NCBI GenBank assembly: GCA_947175775.1
Contig: CAMWNY010000147.1
Coordinates: 1 to 6,597 of the forward strand
Direction: 5' to 3'
From: an uncultured Lachnospiraceae bacterium
GTDB lineage: Bacteria; Bacillota; Clostridia; Lachnospirales; Lachnospiraceae
DNA: 6,597 bases
The position numbers were made by a program, and so were the translations under genes. Shown one piece after another: positions 1 to 4,482 of this stretch. The number at the start of each line of letters is the position of its first letter. The first letter of the stretch is position 1. Below the pieces are notes generated by a model. That model did no database searches. It was not told the origin of the DNA and worked only from the letters and a program-made list of their open reading frames with translations.

Positions 1-1018
1 GCATTGCCGCCGTAATTGCCACAATATCCTCATTCCGGTCCCCAAGCTTGCACATCACGGTTGAAAACACATCCGTATAATTTGACTTTGCTTTCGGTTT
101 TAACGGAATCCCCGTTTCCACGTCAAACGGCTCCGCTCCGTGAAACCGTGCCGGATGCCGCTCCGCCGGCGCAAACCCTTTGCCTTTTTGCGTCAGCACA
201 TGCACGAGTACCGCGGACTTGCAGCGTTTTGCTTCCCGAAAAACCTTGAGCATCGCGTTAATGTTGTGCCCGTCCACCGGACCAAGGTACGTGATACCCA
301 TATCCTCAAAAAACATTCCGGGGATGACAAGATGCTTTACGGAACTTTTCGCCCTTCTTATGCTTTGCACAACCGAATCAAGCTTTTTGTCCATGAGCGA
401 ATTGTAAACCCCTTCCTTAATATCAAGATACTTGTCCGCCGTTCTGATATTATTCAGGTACTTTGACATGCCGCCGACATTTTCCGAGATTGACATATTA
501 TTATCATTCAGCACAATGATATAGTTTGTCCGGATACGCGCCGCATTGTTCAGGGCTTCGTACGCCATTCCGCCCGTAAGGGAACCGTCGCCGATTACGG
601 AGACAATCGTGCTGTCTTCCCCCTTCAAATCTCTTGCCTTCACAAGTCCTAACCCTGCCGATACGGAGGTTGAGCTGTGCCCCGTGTCAAAACAGTCGCA
701 CTCGCTCTCCTTTCTTTTGGGAAAGCCGCTCATGCCGCCGTACTTTCTAAGCCGCTCAAAGCCCGCCCGCCGTCCGGTCAGAAGCTTATGCGTATACGAC
801 TGATGTCCCACGTCCCAAACAATCTTGTCCTTTGGCAGGTTCAGGCTTAGATGCAATGCCATTGTAAGCTCTACCGTGCCCAAATTCGAGCCCAAATGAC
901 CGCCTGTTACGCTAATCTTGTTAATCAGAAAGTCCCTGATTTCCTCCGCCAAAAGATCGTAGTCTTCCGGCGCTACATCTTTAATGTCATTCTCTTTTTC
1001 TATTCTTTCGAGTATCAT
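1..1018 (-). CDS. dxs: 1-deoxy-D-xylulose-5-phosphate synthase, N-terminal 339 residues (3' end off window)
   Basis: Cytoplasmic, thiamine-diphosphate-dependent enzyme that condenses pyruvate with glyceraldehyde 3-phosphate to give DXP, the entry step of the MEP isoprenoid pathway and a precursor for thiamine and pyridoxal. The start ATG (1018-1016) gives MILERIEKEN, the usual Dxs opening. Visible family motifs are TGGHLGSNLGTVEL (38-51, with the conserved His41), VWDVGHQSYTHKLLTGR (67-83), DTGHSSTSVSAGLG (111-124), the ThDP/Mg motif GDGSLTGGMAYEALNNA (143-159) ending in NDNNMSIS (171-178), and GPVDGHN (246-252). Dxs is usually about 620 residues, so a little over half is present, cut by the window edge and not by a stop codon. 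It is the last visible gene of the nusB-xseA-xseB-ispA run, so substrate supply (Dxs) and prenyl synthesis (IspA) are co-encoded. Its own Shine-Dalgarno is weak (AAAGGG is 12 bases from ATG, GAAG is closer), which makes coupling to the upstream micro-frames plausible. Confidence 0.97.
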   Translation of the reverse strand, partial: MILERIEKENDIKDVAPEDYDLLAEEIRDFLINKISVTGGHLGSNLGTVELTMALHLSLNLPKDKIVWDVGHQSYTHKLLTGRRAGFERLRKYGGMSGFPKRKESECDCFDTGHSSTSVSAGLGLVKARDLKGEDSTIVSVIGDGSLTGGMAYEALNNAARIRTNYIIVLNDNNMSISENVGGMSKYLNNIRTADKYLDIKEGVYNSLMDKKLDSVVQSIRRAKSSVKHLVIPGMFFEDMGITYLGPVDGHNINAMLKVFREAKRCKSAVLVHVLTQKGKGFAPAERHPARFHGAEPFDVETGIPLKPKAKSNYTDVFSTVMCKLGDRNEDIVAITAAM

Positions 1019-1047
1019 GCCACATCTTCGCCCTTTCTTCTTCTCAT
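1015..1047 (-). other. Micro-ORF MRRRKGEDVA whose stop overlaps the dxs start codon
   Basis: Ten-codon frame from ATG (1047-1045) to TGA (1017-1015). The TGA shares bases with the dxs ATG in the configuration ATGA, the usual geometry of translational coupling. It is preceded by AAGGA eight bases upstream of its ATG, a usable Shine-Dalgarno. The peptide resembles nothing I recognise. The start region is a near copy of the ispA start, so the frame may be a by-product of a duplication, but ribosomes translating it would end exactly at the dxs start. Translation is inferred, not shown. Confidence 0.35.
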
Positions 1048-1071
1048 CCGAATTCCTTCATCCGAATTCCT
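1034..1071 (-). repeat. Tandem pair of AGGAATTCGGATGA copies in the ispA-dxs spacer
   Basis: Copy A occupies 1057-1071 and copy B begins at 1057 and runs to 1044, so AGGAATTCGGATGA occurs twice with a 14-base period. A third exact copy lies at the xseB/ispA junction (1966-1979). For copy B the similarity to the ispA start continues for nine more bases (AAGAAGAAA) after one inserted G, to 1034. The simplest reading is that the ispA initiation region was duplicated into the spacer, followed by a tandem doubling. Each copy holds a Shine-Dalgarno, a stop and a start. Confidence 0.85.
1044..1061 (-). other. Micro-ORF MKEFG in the ispA-dxs spacer
   Basis: Five-codon frame from ATG (1061-1059) to TGA (1046-1044). 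Its TGA overlaps the ATG of the next micro-ORF (ATGA). Its AGGA Shine-Dalgarno overlaps the TAG stop of ispA (1072-1070). The peptide ends EFG-stop, like the EEFG-stop end of XseB, because both derive from the same repeated DNA. Whether it is translated cannot be told from sequence. Confidence 0.3.
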
Positions 1072-1969
1072 ATTTCAAACGCGTAATCAGGCTTTTTACC
1101 AAATCCGTCAAAAATTCGTTTTCATACCCTTTTTGACGCAACGCTTCCAAACGGCTTATCGCATGAGCAGACAGTTCCTTTTGTTCGCGTGATGCCTCGT
1201 CAATCCCCTTTAACGTAACATATGTTGTTTTATTATTTTTTTCATCGCTGCCAATCGGCTTTCCAAGTTCCTCAAAGGTACTTGTCACATCTAATATATC
1301 GTCCTGTATCTGAAACGCAATCCCAATCTCATAAGCCGCCTGCTCGATGATGTCAACCGCCTCGTCACAGGCTCCGGCAAGCACGGCGCCAATCATCATC
1401 GATGCCTGTATCAATGCTGCCGTTTTATGCTCATGAATATAGAGAAGCTGTGAAAGCTCCAATGCGTCTCCCGCGCGTTCCGCCGCAATATCGGCATCCT
1501 GACCGCCAATCATTCCGTATATTCCTGCCTTTTTTGCAAGAATCGAGAGCGCCCTTGCAACGCGCGCGGCATCTGCTCCTTCACACGAAAAAGCCGTGAG
1601 CGCCGTCTCAAACGCATAATTTAACAGCGCGTCTCCCGCAAGGACTGCCACGGCTTCGCCGTACTGCGCCCAGGTCGTCTTTTTGCCGCGTCTGTATTCA
1701 TCATTATCCATCGCCGGAAGGTCATCGTGCACGAGAGAGTACGTATGAATCATCTCGATTGCTGCCATAAACGGCTCAATTACCGTCCCATTCCCTCCAA
1801 ACAGTTTATATGTCTCCCACATCAGCATCGGACGAAGACGCTTTCCGCCCGCGTTGACGCTGTAATTCATCGCCTGAATGACCTCTGAGGTCCGCCCCTG
1901 CTCCTTTGGAAGATATGCCTCTATGATTTGCCAAACCGCCTCCGTACGGCGTTTTATTTCTTCTTTCAT
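1070..1969 (-). CDS. ispA: Polyprenyl (farnesyl-type, geranyltranstransferase) diphosphate synthase
   Basis: Short-chain trans-prenyl diphosphate synthase of 299 residues, the usual length of bacterial FPP synthases. It adds isopentenyl diphosphate to DMAPP/GPP to give farnesyl diphosphate for undecaprenyl and quinone-type lipids. It shows GGKRLRPML (41-49), the first aspartate-rich motif with the two-residue insertion typical of bacterial FPP synthases (DDLPAMDND, 82-90) followed by RRGKKTTW, the substrate Lys/Gln region GMIGGQDADI (152-161), HKTAALI (181-187), and the second aspartate motif FQIQDDILDVT (219-229). Tyr77-Ser78 just before the first motif fits a C15 product rather than a long chain, but product length is inferred. 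The ATG at 1969 overlaps the xseB stop by four bases (ATGA), with GGAGG just upstream inside the xseB coding end. This implies translational coupling. Confidence 0.96.
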   Translation of the reverse strand: MKEEIKRRTEAVWQIIEAYLPKEQGRTSEVIQAMNYSVNAGGKRLRPMLMWETYKLFGGNGTVIEPFMAAIEMIHTYSLVHDDLPAMDNDEYRRGKKTTWAQYGEAVAVLAGDALLNYAFETALTAFSCEGADAARVARALSILAKKAGIYGMIGGQDADIAAERAGDALELSQLLYIHEHKTAALIQASMMIGAVLAGACDEAVDIIEQAAYEIGIAFQIQDDILDVTSTFEELGKPIGSDEKNNKTTYVTLKGIDEASREQKELSAHAISRLEALRQKGYENEFLTDLVKSLITRLK

Positions 1970-1979
1970 CCGAATTCCT
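1957..1979 (-). repeat. Third copy of the AGGAATTCGGATGA repeat, at the xseB stop/ispA start
   Basis: The 14-base core (1966-1979) contains the last codons and stop of xseB and the start codon of ispA. It is identical to the two copies in front of dxs. As it is embedded in two conserved reading frames, this is probably the parental copy. Confidence 0.85.
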
Positions 1980-2175
1980 CCAGCTCTCCGCGCTCATTGA
2001 GCTTCAAAACTTCCTTCTCAACCTTGTCAATCTTATCGTTGCAGGATTGGATCAGCTTCATCCCTTCTTTATACAATCGAAACGATTCCTCCAGCGAAAT
2101 GTCTTCCTGCTCCAATTTTCCAATTGCCGTCTCCAGTTTCTCAAAGGTTTCGTCAAGCGTCAGCTCACGTGCCAT
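1966..2175 (-). CDS. xseB: Exodeoxyribonuclease VII small subunit
   Basis: Small non-catalytic subunit of exonuclease VII, which with XseA degrades single-stranded DNA from both ends into oligonucleotides. The protein has 69 residues, the normal family size, and shows the signature LTLDETFEKLETAIGKLEQ (5-23), then DISLEESFRLYKEGMKLIQSC (25-45) and a charged helical tail. The fold is a two-helix hairpin that wraps the XseA coiled coil. The start at 2175 is chosen because GGAGGT (2186-2181) lies five bases upstream and the protein then begins MARELTLDE. The longer in-frame version starting at 2208 would add 11 residues read inside xseA. The start overlaps the end of xseA by 11 bases and its stop overlaps the ispA start, so translation of the three is likely linked. 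Confidence 0.95.
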   Translation of the reverse strand: MARELTLDETFEKLETAIGKLEQEDISLEESFRLYKEGMKLIQSCNDKIDKVEKEVLKLNERGELEEFG

Positions 2176-3376
2176 AATCCACCTCCGTAACACCCGTTGT
2201 TTTTGCATGTATCATACCGTTTTTTACATAAATCCGCACTGCCTGTTCCGGCTTTGCCTTGCGAATATCGTTTAAAACCTGCCCGTCTTCATTTTCCACA
2301 TAGGCGTACCCCTGACTTAACTTTTCCAAAGGTGAAAGACCTTTTAGCTGCTGCGCAAACAACGCCATTTTGTGACGGTTATCAGTCAGACGCTTGTCCA
2401 TAAGCCCCGAAAGCTTTTCCTCCAAATCCATACAATACATCCTTTTTTGCTGCAGCTGACTGACAGGGCTTAAATATTTAAAACGCAGTTTATGATTTTC
2501 CAGTTTCGTCTTTTCCCACTCTAAACGCTTTTCCATATGATGCTGCAATGTGCTCTGATACAGCGCTATTTTTTCGGTAAGCAGGTTAAAATCATACACC
2601 GCAAGCTCTGCTGCCGCAGAAGGTGTCGGCGCTCGCAAATCCGCCACAAAATCAATGATTGTCGTATCTGTCTCATGACCGACCGCCGAAACGATTGGAA
2701 CACAGCAGTCAAAAACTGCCTGCGCCACAATTTCTTCGTTAAATGCCCACAAATCCTCTATGGACCCGCCGCCCCTTCCCACAATCATCACGTCCACGCC
2801 AAGCCGTTCCAGCGCATGAATGCCGTTTACAATACTTGCGGGCGCCTGTTCTCCCTGCACAAGCGCGGGATAGAGGATAATCTGCACATACGGATTGCGC
2901 CTTGTTGCAATATTGATTATATCGCGCACCGCCGCACCCGTAGGCGCAGTCACCACGCCGAGCGTCTTAATGAAACGCGGTATCGGCTGCTTGTATTCCG
3001 GCGCAAACATGCCCATTTCTTCAAGCTCTCTTTTCAGCCGGTCAAACTTCTCATACAAAAGCCCCGCGCCGTCAAGCGTAATCTGTTTTGCGTACAGCTG
3101 ATACTTTCCGTCTCTCTCATAAACGTCAATCGTACCGCCAACCACGACCTGCTGCCCCTCCTCCAGCCGGAAGGAAAGACCGGCGCGGCTGCCGGCAAAC
3201 ATAACACATGCTATTATTCCTTTTTCATCTTTCAGGGTAAAATAAATATGTCCCGATGAATGATATTTACAATTGCTGATTTCCCCTTTCACAAAAATAG
3301 TTTGCAGCATATAATCCTGCGCAAACATATTTTTGATATAGGAGTTTACTTGGGCAACAGTGTAAACGTTGCGCAT
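2165..3376 (-). CDS. xseA: Exodeoxyribonuclease VII large subunit
   Basis: Catalytic subunit of exonuclease VII, a bidirectional single-strand DNA exonuclease used in mismatch repair and in clearing DNA-protein crosslinks. It has 403 residues. The N-terminal OB-fold DNA-binding domain (about 1-100) includes YTVAQVNSYIK (5-15) and GEISNCKYHSSGHIYFTLKD (31-50). The catalytic domain shows VVTAPTGAAVRDI (141-153), the glycine-rich GRGGGSIEDLWAFNEE (200-215) and VGHETDTTIIDFVADLRAPT (232-251) followed by PSAAAE. A long coiled coil (about 265-345) binds XseB, and the C-terminal segment SPLEKLSQGYAYV (348-360) is typical. The open frame extends upstream to 3538, but those residues lie within nusB. 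The ATG at 3376 has AGGAGG ten bases upstream and yields the family N-terminus. It follows nusB by 25 bases and overlaps xseB by 11. Confidence 0.97.
   Translation of the reverse strand: MRNVYTVAQVNSYIKNMFAQDYMLQTIFVKGEISNCKYHSSGHIYFTLKDEKGIIACVMFAGSRAGLSFRLEEGQQVVVGGTIDVYERDGKYQLYAKQITLDGAGLLYEKFDRLKRELEEMGMFAPEYKQPIPRFIKTLGVVTAPTGAAVRDIINIATRRNPYVQIILYPALVQGEQAPASIVNGIHALERLGVDVMIVGRGGGSIEDLWAFNEEIVAQAVFDCCVPIVSAVGHETDTTIIDFVADLRAPTPSAAAELAVYDFNLLTEKIALYQSTLQHHMEKRLEWEKTKLENHKLRFKYLSPVSQLQQKRMYCMDLEEKLSGLMDKRLTDNRHKMALFAQQLKGLSPLEKLSQGYAYVENEDGQVLNDIRKAKPEQAVRIYVKNGMIHAKTTGVTEVDYGT
2181..2186 (-). promoter_or_regulatory. Ribosome binding site of xseB
   Basis: GGAGGT five bases before the xseB ATG at 2175, lying inside the last codons of xseA. 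It decides the xseB start in favour of MARELTLDE over an upstream in-frame start. Confidence 0.8.
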
Positions 3377-3386
3377 GTTCGGCTGC

Positions 3387-3392
3387 CCTCCT
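3387..3392 (-). promoter_or_regulatory. Ribosome binding site of xseA
   Basis: AGGAGG in the 25-base nusB-xseA gap, ten bases before ATG at 3376. It supports the short xseA start over the in-frame extension that would overlap nusB. Confidence 0.75.
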
Positions 3393-3401
3393 GCACTTTC
3401 C

Positions 3402-3800
3402 TTAGACAAATTTCGCCAGCACTCCATTGACAAAGCCCGACGATTCTTCCTGTCCGAACCGCTTGGCAAGCTCAACCGCCTCATTGATTGCAACGCCCGC
3501 AGGCACATCCTCGTCAAACGAAATTTCATATACCGCAAGACGCAGTATGGTGAGGTCTACCTTTCCCATTCGCTGGGTTGTCCACCCCTTCGCCTGCTTA
3601 TTAATCATCGCGTCAATCTCGTCAAGCTTCTCGATAATGCGGTTCCCCTTTTTGGAAATATAAGCCGCATCTTTTTCGTCTGCCGCAAGCTCATCATCCT
3701 CAAAGAAGAAACGCTCCTGCTCCGGCATTTCGTCCCTGTCGTTAAATTCCACCCGAAATATGAATTTAAAAATCTGTTCTCTCAGCTCCCGCCTGCTCAT
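3402..3800 (-). CDS. nusB: Transcription antitermination factor NusB
   Basis: RNA-binding partner of NusE/S10 in the antitermination complex that binds boxA and keeps RNA polymerase going through rRNA operons. The protein has 132 residues and is all-helical. It opens with MSRRELREQIFKFIF (1-15), the arginine-rich N-terminus characteristic of NusB, and carries GWTTQRMGKVDLTILRLAVYE (72-92), VAINEAVELAKRFG (103-116) and the C-terminal SSGFVNGVLAKF (120-131). All are diagnostic. An acidic stretch (about 21-45) is a less conserved insertion before helix 3, as seen in clostridial NusB. ATG at 3800 is preferred, with AGG six bases upstream. A TTG two codons earlier is possible but less likely. The gene follows the Asp23 gene by 25 bases and precedes xseA by 25, so all are probably on one transcript. 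Confidence 0.96.
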   Translation of the reverse strand: MSRRELREQIFKFIFRVEFNDRDEMPEQERFFFEDDELAADEKDAAYISKKGNRIIEKLDEIDAMINKQAKGWTTQRMGKVDLTILRLAVYEISFDEDVPAGVAINEAVELAKRFGQEESSGFVNGVLAKFV

Positions 3801-3825
3801 CTTCAACCTTTTTCCTTACGTTTTT

Positions 3826-4230
3826 CTATTTGTTATCCTGCATTCTGATGCCGATGATTCTGATATTCACATCAGACACCTCAAACCCTGTCATCGTTTC
3901 CAGCGCGCTTTTTACTTTTTCCTGTACTTTATTACAGGTAGCACGAATATTGTAGCCGTATTCAAGCGTAAGCGCCAAGTCAACGGATACCGTTCCCTCA
4001 AGAATGTCTACCTTTACGCCCTTTGTCTGCTTCTTCATAACGATATTCGTTATACCGACCTTTCCCATGAGCTCATCCGTAATATTGCCCGACATCGCAC
4101 TCACGCCGTCAACCTCCATTGCCGCAAGACCTGCAATCATGGCGACAACGTCATTTGCGATTTTTACCGTACCTAAGCCGTCAGCGTCCGTGATACAGCC
4201 GTTTTTGCTCTTATCTGTTTCCTTATCCAT
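3826..4230 (-). CDS. Asp23/Gls24-family protein (YqhY-type, DUF322)
   Basis: Small cytoplasmic protein of 134 residues from the Asp23/Gls24 family. After a hydrophilic N-terminus it shows LGTVKIANDVVAMIAGLAAM (19-38), the family hallmark, then EVDGVSAMSG (39-48), GVKVDILEGTVSVDLALTLE (71-90), YGYNI (91-95) and a C-terminal helix plus strand, VQEKVKSALETMTGFEVSDV (102-121) then NIRIIGI. There is no signal peptide or membrane segment. The place directly before nusB matches B. subtilis yqhY, whose loss is reported to disturb acetyl-CoA carboxylase regulation and fatty acid synthesis. In other species members are linked to envelope stress. The exact function is unknown here. ATG at 4230 is chosen because AGGAGG sits six bases upstream, although the frame stays open to 4266. 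It appears to be the first gene of the operon, behind the promoter at 4269-4296. Confidence 0.94.
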   Translation of the reverse strand: MDKETDKSKNGCITDADGLGTVKIANDVVAMIAGLAAMEVDGVSAMSGNITDELMGKVGITNIVMKKQTKGVKVDILEGTVSVDLALTLEYGYNIRATCNKVQEKVKSALETMTGFEVSDVNIRIIGIRMQDNK

Positions 4231-4236
4231 ATGCTT

Positions 4237-4242
4237 CCTCCT
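4237..4242 (-). promoter_or_regulatory. Strong ribosome binding site of the Asp23-family gene
   Basis: AGGAGG with a six-base gap to ATG at 4230. It is the strongest Shine-Dalgarno in the window and fixes the start against the longer open frame to 4266. Confidence 0.85.
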
Positions 4243-4268
4243 AGTCTGACTTTTTTCCAATTTCACTT

Positions 4269-4296
4269 TTTATAGATAGTATAGCACACCCTTCAA
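4269..4296 (-). promoter_or_regulatory. Probable sigma-A promoter of the Asp23-nusB-xseAB-ispA-dxs operon
   Basis: On the minus strand TTGAAG (4296-4291) and TATAAA (4274-4269) are separated by 16 bases. Overlapping this is an extended -10, TGCTATACT (4286-4278), without a good -35. Either would start transcription roughly 30-40 bases before the Asp23 ATG, leaving a short leader that holds the AGGAGG. The two may be alternatives or one may be chance in AT-rich DNA. A start here would separate the operon from prfC and the lipoprotein gene. Confidence 0.55.
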
Positions 4297-4335
4297 TATT
4301 TTGCCTAGTATAAATCGAATATATACAATCTATAT

Positions 4336-4367
4336 AGTAACAGTTTAGCCTTCGGCTTCCTGTTACT
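4336..4367. repeat. Hairpin 1 of the element (uses the left terminal repeat)
   Basis: AGTAACAG (4336-4343) pairs with CTGTTACT (4360-4367), enclosing AGCC-TTC-GGCT (4347-4357). The left terminal repeat can therefore pair either locally here or over long range with the right terminus (4466-4475), so two folds compete. Confidence 0.75.
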
Positions 4368-4368
4368 A

Positions 4369-4408
4369 GCATCAATCCATGCAAAACCACTTCGTGGTGG
4401 CTTGATGC
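4369..4408. repeat. Hairpin 2 of the element
   Basis: GCATCAA (4369-4375) pairs with TTGATGC (4402-4408). Within it ACCAC (4386-4390) and GTGGT (4394-4398) form a second short stem over a TTC loop. Hairpins 1 and 2 are separated by a single base. Confidence 0.7.
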
Positions 4409-4416
4409 ATCTCTTC

Positions 4417-4458
4417 CACTACGCTGTTTTACGGACTTTGCAGCGTAGTGCAAAGTCC
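4417..4458. repeat. Two overlapping perfect 10-bp inverted repeats (pseudoknot-capable)
   Basis: GGACTTTGCA (4433-4442) pairs perfectly with TGCAAAGTCC (4449-4458) around the six-base loop GCGTAG. CACTACGCTG (4417-4426) is a perfect complement of CAGCGTAGTG (4441-4450), which contains that loop. The two 10-bp pairings are either mutually exclusive or combine as an H-type pseudoknot through the six loop bases. Confidence 0.8.
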
Positions 4459-4482
4459 TGGGATGAACTGTTACTCTATATA

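Larger units (their letters stand above)
4330..4482. mobile_element. Miniature inverted-repeat element (MITE-like) with candidate target duplication
   Basis: A palindrome-rich block between the lipoprotein stop and the operon promoter. It has perfect 10-base terminal inverted repeats, AGTAACAGTT (4336-4345) and AACTGTTACT (4466-4475), and the direct repeat CTATATA immediately outside both (4330-4336 and 4476-4482), sharing one A with the left terminus. That gives an element of about 139 bp with a possible 7-bp (or TATATA 6-bp) target duplication. It has no coding capacity. Inside are three hairpins, listed separately. The right edge abuts the TAA of the lipoprotein gene. It resembles a non-autonomous transposon derivative mobilised in trans or a REP-like intergenic repeat. 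The AT-rich flanks mean the duplication could be chance, and I cannot name a family. Confidence 0.6.

Noticed and set aside
140..466. 108-codon plus-strand frame
   Set aside because: Antisense to dxs, whose minus-strand translation is continuous and motif-complete in this stretch.
2537..3259. 240-codon open frame on the plus strand
   Set aside because: It lies entirely antisense to xseA, is rich in Arg/His/Cys with no recognisable domain, and the minus-strand frame carries clear exonuclease VII motifs.
3377..3538. Upstream in-frame extension of xseA (54 residues)
   Set aside because: It reads through the coding end of nusB in another frame and gives no XseA-like sequence. AGGAGG and the MRNVYTVAQVNSYI start favour 3376.
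3801..3806. TTG start two codons before the nusB ATG
   Set aside because: The ATG at 3800 has a better-spaced AGG and gives the standard MSRRE N-terminus; TTG cannot be excluded but adds only two residues.
4307..4312. Second TATACT as a -10 box further upstream of the Asp23 gene
   Set aside because: No acceptable -35 at 16-18 bases and no extended TG; it is likely chance in AT-rich DNA.
4336..4367. Hairpin 1 as a Rho-independent terminator of the lipoprotein transcript
   Set aside because: No run of T follows the stem on the minus strand (it is followed by ATATAG), so it lacks the canonical terminator tail.
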